DNA from: an uncultured Flavobacteriaceae bacterium
GTDB lineage: Bacteria; Bacteroidota; Bacteroidia; Flavobacteriales; Flavobacteriaceae
DNA length: 64,000 nt
Assembly: GCA_947493175.1 (NCBI GenBank)
Contig: CANLQD010000001.1
Coordinates: 1,192,802-1,256,801 of the forward strand
Direction: 5' to 3'
In this document: piece after piece, positions 1-8,672 of the stretch
Layout: every line of letters begins with the position of its first letter
Numbering within the stretch: the stretch's first letter is position 1
The notes under the pieces: model-generated
Database searches by the model: none
What the model saw: only the letters and a program-made list of their open reading frames with translations
Told to the model about the DNA's origin: nothing
Made by a program: the position numbers and the translations under genes

Positions 1-377
1 GTTTCGATTTCAGCATCCGTCGGGTTCGGATTGCTTTTTAAAAATGCACTAGCGTTCATAATTTGCCCTGCTTGGCAGTACCCGCATTGATATACATCTT
101 CTTCTATCCAAGCCTGTTGAACCGGATGGTCGCCATTCTCGGAAAGTCCTTCAATAGTAGTAATCTCTTGGTCCCCTACAGCCGAGATCGGTAGCTGGCA
201 CGAACGAACGGCCGTATCACCCAAGTGAATAGTACAGGCACCACACTGTGCCACACCACAACCGTATTTGGTGCCTACCAATTTCAAATGGTCGCGCAAC
301 ACCCAAAGCATAGGGGTGGTAGGGTCCACCTCTAATTGCTGTGTTTCTCCGTTTATTTTTAGGTTAAAATTTGCCAT
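1..377 (-). CDS. (2Fe-2S)-binding small subunit of a molybdenum hydroxylase, partial
   Basis: This is the N-terminal part (about 125 residues) of an aerobic-type xanthine/CO dehydrogenase small subunit, closest in feel to isoquinoline 1-oxidoreductase alpha subunits (IorA). The start is the ATG at 375-377, and the 3' end lies beyond the left edge. Cys40, Cys45, Cys48 and Cys60 form the plant-type [2Fe-2S] ligand set. A CGYCQAGQ motif at about residues 98-105 begins the second, four-helix cluster domain; its later CxC ligands are off the window. Such subunits pass electrons from a molybdopterin large subunit, which would be expected just downstream, outside this window. The substrate cannot be told from this subunit. 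Confidence 0.85.
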   Translation of the reverse strand, partial: MANFNLKINGETQQLEVDPTTPMLWVLRDHLKLVGTKYGCGVAQCGACTIHLGDTAVRSCQLPISAVGDQEITTIEGLSENGDHPVQQAWIEEDVYQCGYCQAGQIMNASAFLKSNPNPTDAEIE

Positions 378-549
378 GATGAAAATTTAGTTTAACGATT
401 GTGATGAAGTTACAAAAATTAGGGGATGCTTAAATGTAGTTTAACAAACATTCTTTTAGGTTTTAACGTTGTTATCAAATGCTTTCTATGTTCCCAGAAT
501 TTTAAGGCGTGCTAGTGAAAGGCTGCTATTTTCCTTAAATTCGCCCTGA

Positions 550-1782
550 ATGGATAAATTGAGCGTCATCGAACTTTTTGCCGGGGTAGGCGGCTTTCGT
601 CTGGGATTGGAACAATCGGGCCACTATCAGGTCGTTTGGAGCAATCAATGGGAACCTTCGACCAAGACCCAGCACGCATCCATGGTATATGAAGCGCGTT
701 TCGGAAATGATAACCATAGCAATGGGGATATTGCCCAAGTACCTGTAGAGACCATTCCCGATGGGGATGTATTGGTAGGCGGATTTCCCTGTCAGGATTA
801 TTCGGTAGCGACCACACTGCAAAACTCCAAGGGGTTGATCGGTAAAAAAGGAGTGCTCTGGTGGAGTATCCATCGTATTCTTTCCAAAAAGAAACATCCG
901 CCCAAATATTTGTTTCTAGAAAATGTAGACCGATTATTAAAATCCCCTTCTACCCAACGAGGTAGGGATTTTGCAATTATTTTGAAAAGTCTCGAAGAAC
1001 TGGGATATGCCGTAGAATGGCGGGTCATCAATGCAGCCGACTATGGAATGCCCCAACGAAGACGTAGGGTGTTTATTCTCGCATACCATATCGCTACGCC
1101 TATGTACCAAATGCTGAAAAAGGAGCCTCCACGCGAGTGGATTTACAACAGTGGTACGATTGCAACGGCCTTTCCCGTCGCATACCATAGCAAAACACCC
1201 GAGAAATTAAGGATTGAAGGAAGTCTCGTGCAATTATCCGAAACGTTCAATGTTGATCAAAAACTATCTCCGTTCGAAAACACTGGAATCTTTATAGAAG
1301 GAACGGTCTACACTTCAAAGACCGTCCCACAGTATGACGGACCTCGAACGGTTCTTAAAGATATTCTTCAAAACGGGGAAGTTACCGAAGAGTTTTTTAT
1401 TCCGACCCAAGATCTTCCGAAATGGGAGTATCTGAAAGGCAGTAAAAAAGAAGTACGTACTGCAAAAAATGGCCACACGTACCATTATAGCGAAGGAAGC
1501 ATGGTATTCCCTGATGCTCTTGATAACGCTTCGCGAACAATTATCACAGGTGAAGGGGGTAAAAGTGCTTCCAGATTTAAGCATGTGGTTGCTACTGCCA
1601 AGGGGTTGCGTAGACTCACTCCTGTAGAATTGGAGCGTTTGAACATGTTTCCCGACAATCATACGTACTTAAAGGGTGTCTCTGATACAAAACGAGCATT
1701 TTTTATGGGCAATGCATTGGTGGTCGGTGTGGTCGAAAAAATGGGTCGCTCCCTTTTTGAAAAAATTGCCGCTTCATTTTGA
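550..1782 (+). CDS. DNA (cytosine-5-)-methyltransferase
   Basis: This 410-residue enzyme transfers a methyl group from S-adenosylmethionine to C5 of cytosine in a short target site, most likely as the protective half of a type II restriction-modification system. The family motifs appear in order: FAGVGG at residues 10-15 (motif I, SAM binding), GGFPCQ with catalytic Cys81 (motif IV), LENV at about 123-126 (motif VI), QRRRRVF at about 169-175 (motif VIII), a variable target-recognition region at roughly 190-350, then RRLTPVELERLNMFP (motif IX) and GNALVVGVV (motif X). Length is normal for the family. The stop overlaps the TTG start of the next gene, so the two are translationally coupled. The recognition sequence cannot be predicted by eye. 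Confidence 0.93.
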   Translation: MDKLSVIELFAGVGGFRLGLEQSGHYQVVWSNQWEPSTKTQHASMVYEARFGNDNHSNGDIAQVPVETIPDGDVLVGGFPCQDYSVATTLQNSKGLIGKKGVLWWSIHRILSKKKHPPKYLFLENVDRLLKSPSTQRGRDFAIILKSLEELGYAVEWRVINAADYGMPQRRRRVFILAYHIATPMYQMLKKEPPREWIYNSGTIATAFPVAYHSKTPEKLRIEGSLVQLSETFNVDQKLSPFENTGIFIEGTVYTSKTVPQYDGPRTVLKDILQNGEVTEEFFIPTQDLPKWEYLKGSKKEVRTAKNGHTYHYSEGSMVFPDALDNASRTIITGEGGKSASRFKHVVATAKGLRRLTPVELERLNMFPDNHTYLKGVSDTKRAFFMGNALVVGVVEKMGRSLFEKIAASF

Positions 1783-2393
1783 AACTTCAAAGTACCTTCA
1801 AATCGGACTTACAAAAAGAACAGCGGTTGGTTTGCTATCTAGATTTACTCTATGGGCAAAAACTCACATATTACAAGGCCAACAGAGTAACCGATTTAAA
1901 ACAACAACGCTACGGAATTGATTTAGAATTAAAGCACTCGGTAAATGACATGGTGTTCAGAGTCGATGAAAAAGCGCAACTCGATTACCTCAATGAAGAC
2001 TTACCCACCTTTGCCTTTGAATTAAGCTATCTAAAAAACAACGTTCAGCAAAAAGGTTGGTTATTCGATCCAATCAAAAAAACCGATTTTTATGCGTTGA
2101 TTACCGCTATCTATTCAGACGAACCCGAAAAATTTACTTCTTGTAAAATTACGTTTGTGAATCGTTTTAAGCTTATCTCATTTTTGGCTAGTAAAAAATT
2201 GACCGAAAAAGCTTTGGATAAGTACATCAAAGATAATACGGGTTTGCACGGAAAGATTGCCGTCAAAGAATTAGATACAAAAAAAGAGGGATATCTTTTT
2301 TTCTCCACTAAAAACAAAGCTGAACAACCTATAAACCTTATATTGAAACTAGATTTTCTTGAGGAAAATGGTCTTGCAAAACGTTTGGTGTAA
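1779..2393 (+). CDS. putative type II restriction endonuclease (PD-(D/E)XK-like), partner of the upstream methylase
   Basis: This 204-residue protein starts at a TTG that overlaps the methylase stop (TTGA). I do not recognise a named restriction-enzyme family. The position directly behind a solitary C5 methylase, the size, and an acidic pattern GID48 followed by V-D63-E64-K65 fit a minimal PD-(D/E)XK nuclease core. The segment after it (TFAFEL, residues about 76-81) is hydrophobic, as expected of a core strand. There is no signal peptide or membrane segment. The alternative is another accessory protein of the system. Function is inferred from context and a weak motif only. Confidence 0.6.
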   Translation: MKLQSTFKSDLQKEQRLVCYLDLLYGQKLTYYKANRVTDLKQQRYGIDLELKHSVNDMVFRVDEKAQLDYLNEDLPTFAFELSYLKNNVQQKGWLFDPIKKTDFYALITAIYSDEPEKFTSCKITFVNRFKLISFLASKKLTEKALDKYIKDNTGLHGKIAVKELDTKKEGYLFFSTKNKAEQPINLILKLDFLEENGLAKRLV

Positions 2394-2803
2394 TACCGCG
2401 AACCGACCAGATGGTCTGTAGCATGAAAGGAATATGTTTGCTCCTACGAATATCTAGTGTTTAAACCATAATTAAAGGGTTTGATAGAATACTTTTTTCC
2501 TTTTCGTTTAAGGGTACTATGGGTTCACCGACTATCTGGTCGGTTTATGGTTTCGGGATATACTGCTTCATCGATGATCCTAACGGTACCACTAATTGAA
2601 ACTACTTTGAAGACCTTTTTATAAGGCAACAGGCATTAATACCCAATTTTCCTATACGCCAATTTTGAAGATGTCTTTAGGCGGGCATACCAAACACAAT
2701 GTGAACCCGCCTTTCATCCAGTTATTTTCAGAAAATCTAAAGGAGTAAGTTCTTTTGGGAACCAAAATTTGGATTTGTTGTTTTTTATCTTATCTTTCTG
2801 ATT
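2394..2803. other. 410-bp gene-free stretch downstream of the restriction-modification pair
   Basis: No convincing reading frame is visible. It holds the 16-bp inverted repeat listed separately and a hairpin with GGCGGG (2680-2685) pairing with CCCGCC (2706-2711) around a 20-base loop. The hairpin could be a weak terminator, although only three T residues follow it. The AT-rich end (about 2770-2800) includes TATCTTTC, one base off the Bacteroidota -7 element, and probably carries the promoter of the gene starting at 2804. Confidence 0.5.
2401..2545. repeat. 16-bp inverted repeat with one mismatch, arms 113 bp apart
   Basis: The left arm (2401-2416, AACCGACCAGATGGTC) and the right arm (2530-2545, GACTATCTGGTCGGTT) are reverse complements except for one base. 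Each arm is itself close to a palindrome: GACCA-GA-TGGTC at 2405-2416 is perfect, and the right arm has one mismatch. No target-site duplication is evident outside the arms. It could be a pair of operators for a TetR-like repressor or the ends of a tiny non-autonomous element. Confidence 0.6.
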
Positions 2804-3178
2804 ATGATACAATTAGATAAAACAGAAAATCAAGCATTTTTAGAAAAATCTATTTCCTATTTACAATCGAGCGGATTTGAAGAAATCAAAGCGGATACGG
2901 AAGGGTATGAAACACCGAAATCCTACGTTCGAAAAGAGAGTGGTACAAAAATTACCCCGGATATCGTTGCGGTCAAAAATGGTCGAAAATATTATTTTGA
3001 GATAAGTCTGAAATCTGAAAAACCACGATTATTGAAATCGAAATGGCTTTTTCTAGATACTATGAGCCGCATGAATTCACATCACTTTAGAATTATTACC
3101 ACCAAAGGGCACTATAAGTTTACCGATGCTATGTTAGAAGATATAAACTTGACCAATAAAACACCTATTAAAATTTAA
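2804..3178 (+). CDS. small hypothetical protein with PD-ExxxK nuclease-like motif
   Basis: This 124-residue soluble protein has no signal peptide. Residues 52-70 show Pro52-Asp53, then Glu66 and Lys70 at the end of a predicted beta strand, which resembles the core of PD-(D/E)XK nuclease-fold proteins. The lysine is two positions later than the usual E-x-K spacing. A helix-rich N terminus precedes the core. It may belong with the restriction-modification genes upstream or be an independent household protein of Bacteroidota. I do not recognise a named family, and nuclease activity is only an inference. Confidence 0.6.
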   Translation: MIQLDKTENQAFLEKSISYLQSSGFEEIKADTEGYETPKSYVRKESGTKITPDIVAVKNGRKYYFEISLKSEKPRLLKSKWLFLDTMSRMNSHHFRIITTKGHYKFTDAMLEDINLTNKTPIKI

Positions 3179-3275
3179 CTTGATTATCGAGATTTAAATG
3201 CTCCCAAGTTTGCTTGCCCTTATGTAACCATTTCGGTGGACGAAACTTTCGAGGTAGTCTACTAACAGCAGTTTT

Positions 3276-3716
3276 CTACTTTTTTAACATGCCAATGTGT
3301 GGTATGCCATCTTCAAGATAGCCCTCACCTATTGTTTCAAAGCCTAGACTATTATAAAAACGAGTAAGATAAACTTGTCCGGATAAACGAACGGTGTCTG
3401 TATTAAAATGGGTTTTGATCGCTTCTATCGATGCTTTCATAATTAGCTGTCCATAGCCGTGCTTTCGTTCAGAAGTTGCTACCACGACCCTTCCGATGCT
3501 TGCTTCTCTAAAGTATATGCCAGGGGCAAAGATTCGGGTATAAGCGACCAATTGATTTTGTTTAACGCCGATGACATGTAAAGCTTGCTGATCTTTTCCG
3601 TCCAAATCTTGATACACACAATCTTGTTCTACAACAAAGACCTCACTTCTAAGCTGTAAAATAGCGTAGAGTTCTGAAGTAGTTAATTCTTCAAATTTTT
3701 TGATACTGATAATCAT
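3276..3716 (-). CDS. elaA: GNAT family N-acetyltransferase, ElaA type
   Basis: This 146-residue protein has the ElaA signature: LRSEVFVVEQDCVYQDLDGKD near the N terminus, then a conserved ALHVIG strand, a RVVV...RKHGYGQLIMKASI acetyl-CoA-binding stretch and a C-terminal ...GEGYLEDGIPHIGMLK. ElaA proteins are predicted acyl-CoA-dependent acetyltransferases of unknown substrate. I chose the ATG at 3714-3716. An in-frame TTG 15 bases upstream would add five residues that do not look conserved. It lies on the same strand as and downstream of rpiB, with a 98-bp gap. Confidence 0.88.
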   Translation of the reverse strand: MIISIKKFEELTTSELYAILQLRSEVFVVEQDCVYQDLDGKDQQALHVIGVKQNQLVAYTRIFAPGIYFREASIGRVVVATSERKHGYGQLIMKASIEAIKTHFNTDTVRLSGQVYLTRFYNSLGFETIGEGYLEDGIPHIGMLKK

Positions 3717-3814
3717 TGACTCGATAATCAAGATGTATATGCTTGGATCCTTTCGTATAAGTCGAATGTGAAATTTCCTTTTAATACCTCATGGGCCCAG
3801 CTGGAGATGGTATG

Positions 3815-4246
3815 CTAAACACAGGGAATTTTTTCTACCCTACGTTCATGCCTTCCACCGGCAAATTCGGTTTTCAAAAACGTTTTCACCATTTCCAAGG
3901 CTTGGGGTAAAGCAATATAACGTGCTGGCAAACTTAATATATTGGCATCGTTATGTTCCCTTGCCAAAGCGACTATTTCCTTAGTCCAACACAAGGCACA
4001 ACGCACTTTTTGATGCTTGTTGGCGGTCATGGAAGCACCGTTTCCGCTTCCACAGATGATGATACCATAAACAACGGTACCCGCTTCCACATCATTGGCT
4101 ACGGGATGTACAAAATCAGGATAATCAACACTATCGGTACCATCGGTACCATGGTTGATAACCTCGATATTCATTGATTTCAGAAGGCCTACTATCGCAA
4201 GTTTGTATTCAGTACCTGCATGATCATTTCCTATCGCTATTTTCAT
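3815..4246 (-). CDS. rpiB: ribose 5-phosphate isomerase B
   Basis: This 143-residue RpiB/LacA-family enzyme interconverts ribose 5-phosphate and ribulose 5-phosphate in the non-oxidative pentose phosphate pathway. Visible hallmarks are the N-terminal IGNDHAG motif, DYPDFVHPVA, the phosphate-binding IICGSGNGASMTANK loop, the CALCWTKE stretch, and AREHNDANILSLPAR with the HND motif. Start is the ATG at 4244-4246; a longer frame of nine extra codons upstream is not supported by family length. It is transcribed away from the AT-rich intergenic region that separates it from rnr. Confidence 0.93.
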   Translation of the reverse strand: MKIAIGNDHAGTEYKLAIVGLLKSMNIEVINHGTDGTDSVDYPDFVHPVANDVEAGTVVYGIIICGSGNGASMTANKHQKVRCALCWTKEIVALAREHNDANILSLPARYIALPQALEMVKTFLKTEFAGGRHERRVEKIPCV

Positions 4247-4854
4247 TATCGAAATGTTTATAGTTCGTATCACAAAAATACGAATTGTTATATAGAAGCA
4301 AGGTTATACCACAGAAAGTAAACGGTTCACAACAATTTTTAAAAAGTTTCACCTATGGGTTGTTAATTTGTAGTGCAATACATTGCAATTGAATGTTGAT
4401 AACGCAACTAAAAAAAGTTACTTCATCATTTGGTATTCTCGATTGAATAATGCTTTACAAAACGCCATTATAAAACAATAATTTTCTTCTCAGAATTTGA
4501 TACCAACATATCAAATCATAAGTAGGGTAGCGTTAACATTCACCTAACATTTACTTATCAAAAATTTCATGTTGAAACAGGTTATCAACCTATCTTGATA
4601 AGATTGTTAATGTGTTCAGCTTCAAGTCAGTTCTCAAAGAATATCGTGTCAATAACTTAAAAACTCTGATAAGAGCAAGAATTACTTCATTTTTTTATCA
4701 AGCCTATTAACAAACAATCATAAACATCATTTTTATTTTAAAATTTTAAAAAAGAATAAATAATATATAATAGTTGTTGATAACTGTCGAGAAGCGCGCC
4801 AAAGAAGGAACCAGTTATCGCAATGGATTATAATTCGTAATTTTCCCACCAAAT
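4247..4854. other. 608-bp AT-rich gap between rpiB and rnr; candidate replication origin
   Basis: The gap lies between the divergent genes rpiB and rnr and has no reading frame. It contains six TTATCAA heptamers on both strands: near 4395-4401 (inside GTTGATAAC), 4555, 4582 (inside GTTATCAAC), 4594, 4695 and 4772 (inside GTTGATAAC), plus a TTATCAG near 4667. Two of these extend to TTATCAACA, one base from the DnaA-box consensus TTATCCACA. A block at about 4720-4775 is almost pure A+T and could serve as an unwinding element. Promoters for both flanking genes must also lie here. The origin function is an inference. Confidence 0.4.
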
Positions 4855-7065
4855 ATGAATACTTATATGTCAAAGAAAAAAAGAAAGAGTAAAAACCATC
4901 GTAAAAACGAAATAACCAAAGGAATATTTACAGTTCTTGAAAAAGAACCCAATAAAGCATTCAATTATAAACAAATTGCATCTAAAATAGGAGTTACCGA
5001 AGCACATGATCGCAACCAATTAATAAAGAGATTGGTTCAGTTAAAGGAGAAAAAAAGAATTATAGAGGAAAGTAGGGGAAGTTATAAAGCTGTTACCGTT
5101 CCAAAGAATACTAAAATGTATCATACGGGTACGGTGGACATTACTGGGCGGGGCAATGCCTATATTGTGGTAGAGGGTCTTGAGGATGATGTTTTCGTAC
5201 CTTTTAACAAACTGAAAAAAGCCTTTCACAGAGACACTGTAGAGGTGTATGTATATCCGAGAAGGAAAGGGAAAAAACTGGAAGGGGAAATTACCAAGGT
5301 GCTTGAACGAAAAAAGGATAGTTTTGTCGGTATTGTTGATATGCAAAAAAACTTTGCTTTTGTACGACCTTCTGACTTTCGAATGTATACCGACATATTT
5401 GTCTCCAAGGATAAGATAGGGAAAGCCAAAGATGGTGAAAAAGTGATTGTAGCGTTGACCGAGTGGCCCGACAATGCCGATTCACCCTTTGGGACGATTA
5501 CTGAAATATTAGGAAAACCAGGCGAGCACGATACCGAAATACACTCTATTCTAGCTGAATACGGCCTTCCATACAGTTTTCCGGAAGAGGTTGAGCGCTA
5601 TGCCAATCAGTTGGATACCAGTATTAAGAAAGAAGAAATCGCTAGAAGAAGGGATATGCGAGAGGTGTTGACTTTCACAATCGACCCAAAGGATGCAAAA
5701 GATTTTGATGATGCCCTATCTTTTGAAGTGCTGGAAAACGGTAACTATGAAATAGGCATTCATATTGCCGATGTTTCCCATTATTTGCAAACCGATACTT
5801 TATTGGACGATGAGGCCTTTAATAGGGCAACATCGGTTTATTTGGTAGATAGAGTAGTACCCATGCTTCCTGAAGTGCTTTCGAACAACGCCTGTTCTTT
5901 ACGGCCCAATGAAGAAAAGTACACTTTTTCAGCTGTTTTTGAAATAGACCATAAAGCTGTTATTAAAAATCAATGGTTTGGCCGAACCGTTATTAACTCG
6001 AATGAACGTTTTGCCTATGAGGAAGCACAAGCCATCATCGAAACGGGTAATGGTCTTATTCCGGAAGAAATCTCTATTCGCGGTCAAGCCTACAAGGTTT
6101 CCGATGAAGTGGTCGATGCAACTTTGACGATGGATCGTCTAGCCAAAGTAATGAGAGGCCATCGCATGCAAAAAGGGGCTATTTCATTTGATTCCATCGA
6201 AGTACGCTTTCACCTGAACGAACAAAACGAACCAGAGAGTGTTTATTTTAAAGAATCAAAGGATGCTAACAAACTCATAGAGGAGTTTATGTTATTGGCG
6301 AACCGAAAGGTAGCTGAGTTTATCGGAAAACAAAAGCCAAAAAAAACCTTTGTATACCGAATACACGATGAACCGGATGAAGACAAATTACAGGCCCTGA
6401 ACGGAATCATATCAAAGTTCGGGCATCGGCTAGACTTTAAGGATAAAAAATCGATAAGTTCATCGTTGAATCAACTTTTGGAAAATGTAAAGGGCCAAAA
6501 AGAACAAAATTTAGTAGATACTTTGGCTGTACGTAGCATGAGCAAGGCAATTTATACTACTGAAAACATTGGACATTACGGACTTGCCTTTGACTACTAC
6601 TCGCATTTCACCTCACCTATTCGGCGATATCCCGATGTAATGGTACATCGTTTGCTGCAGCACTATCTAGAAGATGGTGCATCGCCCAAGGCAGAAGTGT
6701 ATGAGCAAAAATGCAAGCATTCTTCGGATATGGAAAATTTGGCTGCCAATGCAGAGCGCGATTCCATAAAATATATGCAGATTAAATTTATGGAAGATCA
6801 TCAGGATCAGGAGTTTGTAGGAGTCATTTCTGGTGTTACTGAATGGGGTATGTATGTAGAAATTATTGAGAATAAATGCGAGGGCATGGTACGCATTCGG
6901 GATATAAAAGGGGATTATTATATCTTTGATGAGAAGCAATACGCGATTATAGGTGAGCGTACAAAGAAAACCTATACCCTTGGGGACGAAGTGGTAGTAA
7001 TGGTTAAAAATACCGATTTGGTGAAGCGTCACCTAGATTTTTCGTTAATCGGTAAGCACGAATAA
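4855..7065 (+). CDS. rnr: ribonuclease R (3'-5' exoribonuclease)
   Basis: This 736-residue RNase II/RNB-family exonuclease degrades structured RNA processively from the 3' end. Domains in order: a lysine-rich N terminus and winged-helix-like segment (about 15-75), cold-shock-type OB domains (about 85-230), the RNB catalytic domain with the DPKDAKDFDDA magnesium-binding motif near residues 277-287 and the HYGLAFDYYSHFTSPIRRYPD motif further on, and a C-terminal S1 domain (about 655-735). Length is typical for Bacteroidota. A second ATG four codons downstream (4867) is an equally plausible start. It is the first plus-strand gene right of the AT-rich gap. Confidence 0.95.
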   Translation: MNTYMSKKKRKSKNHRKNEITKGIFTVLEKEPNKAFNYKQIASKIGVTEAHDRNQLIKRLVQLKEKKRIIEESRGSYKAVTVPKNTKMYHTGTVDITGRGNAYIVVEGLEDDVFVPFNKLKKAFHRDTVEVYVYPRRKGKKLEGEITKVLERKKDSFVGIVDMQKNFAFVRPSDFRMYTDIFVSKDKIGKAKDGEKVIVALTEWPDNADSPFGTITEILGKPGEHDTEIHSILAEYGLPYSFPEEVERYANQLDTSIKKEEIARRRDMREVLTFTIDPKDAKDFDDALSFEVLENGNYEIGIHIADVSHYLQTDTLLDDEAFNRATSVYLVDRVVPMLPEVLSNNACSLRPNEEKYTFSAVFEIDHKAVIKNQWFGRTVINSNERFAYEEAQAIIETGNGLIPEEISIRGQAYKVSDEVVDATLTMDRLAKVMRGHRMQKGAISFDSIEVRFHLNEQNEPESVYFKESKDANKLIEEFMLLANRKVAEFIGKQKPKKTFVYRIHDEPDEDKLQALNGIISKFGHRLDFKDKKSISSSLNQLLENVKGQKEQNLVDTLAVRSMSKAIYTTENIGHYGLAFDYYSHFTSPIRRYPDVMVHRLLQHYLEDGASPKAEVYEQKCKHSSDMENLAANAERDSIKYMQIKFMEDHQDQEFVGVISGVTEWGMYVEIIENKCEGMVRIRDIKGDYYIFDEKQYAIIGERTKKTYTLGDEVVVMVKNTDLVKRHLDFSLIGKHE

Positions 7066-7119
7066 GCAATTTTTTGGAATAGAATTTGTTTAGTAGATAG
7101 TACCTACTTAAAAACCGAT

Positions 7120-7803
7120 ATGAAACAAAAAATACTGGTATTCATTTTTGCGTTGTTGGGTCTTATAGATGCGTATGGGCAGGATGAAAAAATTACCAAG
7201 CAGCTAAAGGCCTTTACAGAGGTCAAAGCTTTTGATGGGCTCTCGGTTAACTTGATAAAGTCGGATGAGAACAAGGCGGTCGTAACCGGGGCAAATACCA
7301 ATAAGGTGGCCATTGTGAACAACAACGGTGTTCTGAAACTGCGTATGCAAATCGATAAAATTTTTAGCGGTTATCGCACCTTCATTGATGTGTATTACAG
7401 TGGAAAGATTGTTATTATCGATGTGAACGAAGATGCCAGGATTACCGCTAAAAATACCATTAAACAAGATGTTTTGGAGCTAAAGGCACAAGAAGGTGGT
7501 GAGTTGGTCATCAACGCTGAAGTGGAGCAGTTGTTGATCAAGACCGTAACAGGCGGGGTGATAGAGACCACAGGTACGTCCGATTTACAGGACGTGGCCA
7601 TTAATACGGGGGGTGTTTATGAAGGAAAAGAGCTTAGGACAAAATTTACGACGGTGAACGTGAATGCGGGATCGAGAGCTGAAATATATGCAACCGACTA
7701 CGTAAAGGCAACTGTAAAGGCTGGTGGAGAGGTTTTAGTCTATGGTGACCCTTCAAAAATGGATGAAAAAACGGTTTTTGGCGGTGTAGTAACCCGAATG
7801 TAA
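7120..7803 (+). CDS. exported GIN-domain protein (DUF2807)
   Basis: This 227-residue protein has a signal peptide ending near residue 21 (AYGQ). The rest is a repetitive beta-rich domain (FDGLSVNLIKSD, LRMQID, LELKAQEGGELVINAEVEQLLIKTVTGGVIETTG, VNVNAGSRAEIYATDYVKATVKAGGEVLVYG), the pattern of the head GIN / DUF2807 family, a right-handed beta-helix-like fold common in Bacteroidota. Molecular function is unknown; a periplasmic or surface location is expected. It follows rnr by 54 bp and precedes the LysE gene by 69 bp on the same strand. Confidence 0.85.
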   Translation: MKQKILVFIFALLGLIDAYGQDEKITKQLKAFTEVKAFDGLSVNLIKSDENKAVVTGANTNKVAIVNNNGVLKLRMQIDKIFSGYRTFIDVYYSGKIVIIDVNEDARITAKNTIKQDVLELKAQEGGELVINAEVEQLLIKTVTGGVIETTGTSDLQDVAINTGGVYEGKELRTKFTTVNVNAGSRAEIYATDYVKATVKAGGEVLVYGDPSKMDEKTVFGGVVTRM

Positions 7804-7872
7804 TCCGAAATCCATAATTTGTAAAAGAAATATGCAACCATTTCTTTTCAACCAATAACCCGATACACTACA

Positions 7873-8559
7873 ATGTGGGAAGATATTCAGGCAGCGATTC
7901 CTCTGGGCTTTCTATTAAGCTTTATGATCGGGCCTGTTTTTTTTGTGTTATTGGAAACAAGCGCTATCAAAGGGTTTCGAGCGGCCGTTGTATTCAATCT
8001 TGGGGTTATCCTAGCTGATATTCTTTTTATCACCGCTGCTTATTTCAGTAGTTTTCAGCTTTTGGAAAATTTAAGTAATCAACCAGGGCTATACGTATTT
8101 GGTGGGGTGATTCTTTTGGTATACGGTGTTACTACCTTTGTAAAAAGAGAAGGTAAAAACAAAAGTTCCAAGGAGGCGGAGAAAGCCTCTATAAAAGTGA
8201 GTAAAGGGTATCTTGGATTGTTTGTAAAGGGCTTTTTGCTGAATTTTATAAATATTGGTGTCTTGGTCTTCTGGTTGGGCATCATCATTGTGGTAGGCCC
8301 AAGCCTGGACAACGATTCGTCTCGCATCATTACTTTTTTTACGTCAATGATCTCGGCCTATTTTGTGACGGATATTTTTAAAATTCTTTTGGCCAAACAA
8401 TTAAAACAAAAATTGACCAAGGAACGTATTCGACTAGTAAAGAAGGGGTTGGGTGTTATATTGGTTATTTGTGGTTTGGTATTGATTACCAAAGGCTTCT
8501 TACCAAAAGACAAATTCAACATCGAAAAAGGCTTGGAACGGCTTGAAAACATTAAATAG
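7873..8559 (+). CDS. LysE family transporter
   Basis: This 228-residue integral membrane protein has about six hydrophobic segments. The N-terminal segment carries the family pattern (AIPLGFLLSFMIGPVFFVLLET), the second begins AAVVFNLGVILADILFI, and a charged cytoplasmic loop (residues about 95-117, many Lys and Ser) follows. LysE/RhtB proteins export amino acids or related small molecules, and the substrate cannot be inferred. The C-terminal 20 residues are charged. It ends about 75 bp before the tRNA-Cys terminator, which is on the opposite strand. Confidence 0.88.
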   Translation: MWEDIQAAIPLGFLLSFMIGPVFFVLLETSAIKGFRAAVVFNLGVILADILFITAAYFSSFQLLENLSNQPGLYVFGGVILLVYGVTTFVKREGKNKSSKEAEKASIKVSKGYLGLFVKGFLLNFINIGVLVFWLGIIIVVGPSLDNDSSRIITFFTSMISAYFVTDIFKILLAKQLKQKLTKERIRLVKKGLGVILVICGLVLITKGFLPKDKFNIEKGLERLENIK

Positions 8560-8633
8560 TCTGTCACAAACCTTGAACGCTACCAATAGCTTGAAAAATT
8601 CGCTCTATAAGCCATATCTTTCTATGCCATCAA

Positions 8634-8665
8634 CAAAAAAATCCCCACCGACAAGGTTAGGGATT
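8634..8665 (-). terminator. rho-independent terminator of tRNA-Cys
   Basis: Read on the minus strand, AATCCC (8660-8665) pairs with GGGATT (8640-8645), with an inner ACC/GGT pairing around a five-base loop. A run of T residues corresponding to the A tract at 8634-8641 follows. It lies immediately 3' of the tRNA-Cys gene. Confidence 0.75.
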
Positions 8666-8672
8666 CTTTTAG

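Noticed and set aside
535..897. 120-codon minus-strand frame opposite the methylase
   Set aside because: The opposite strand encodes a clear C5 methylase with all motifs; this frame has none.
2401..2545. Inverted repeat considered as an insertion sequence
   Set aside because: Only 113 bp between arms, no transposase remnant and no target-site duplication; kept as a repeat only.
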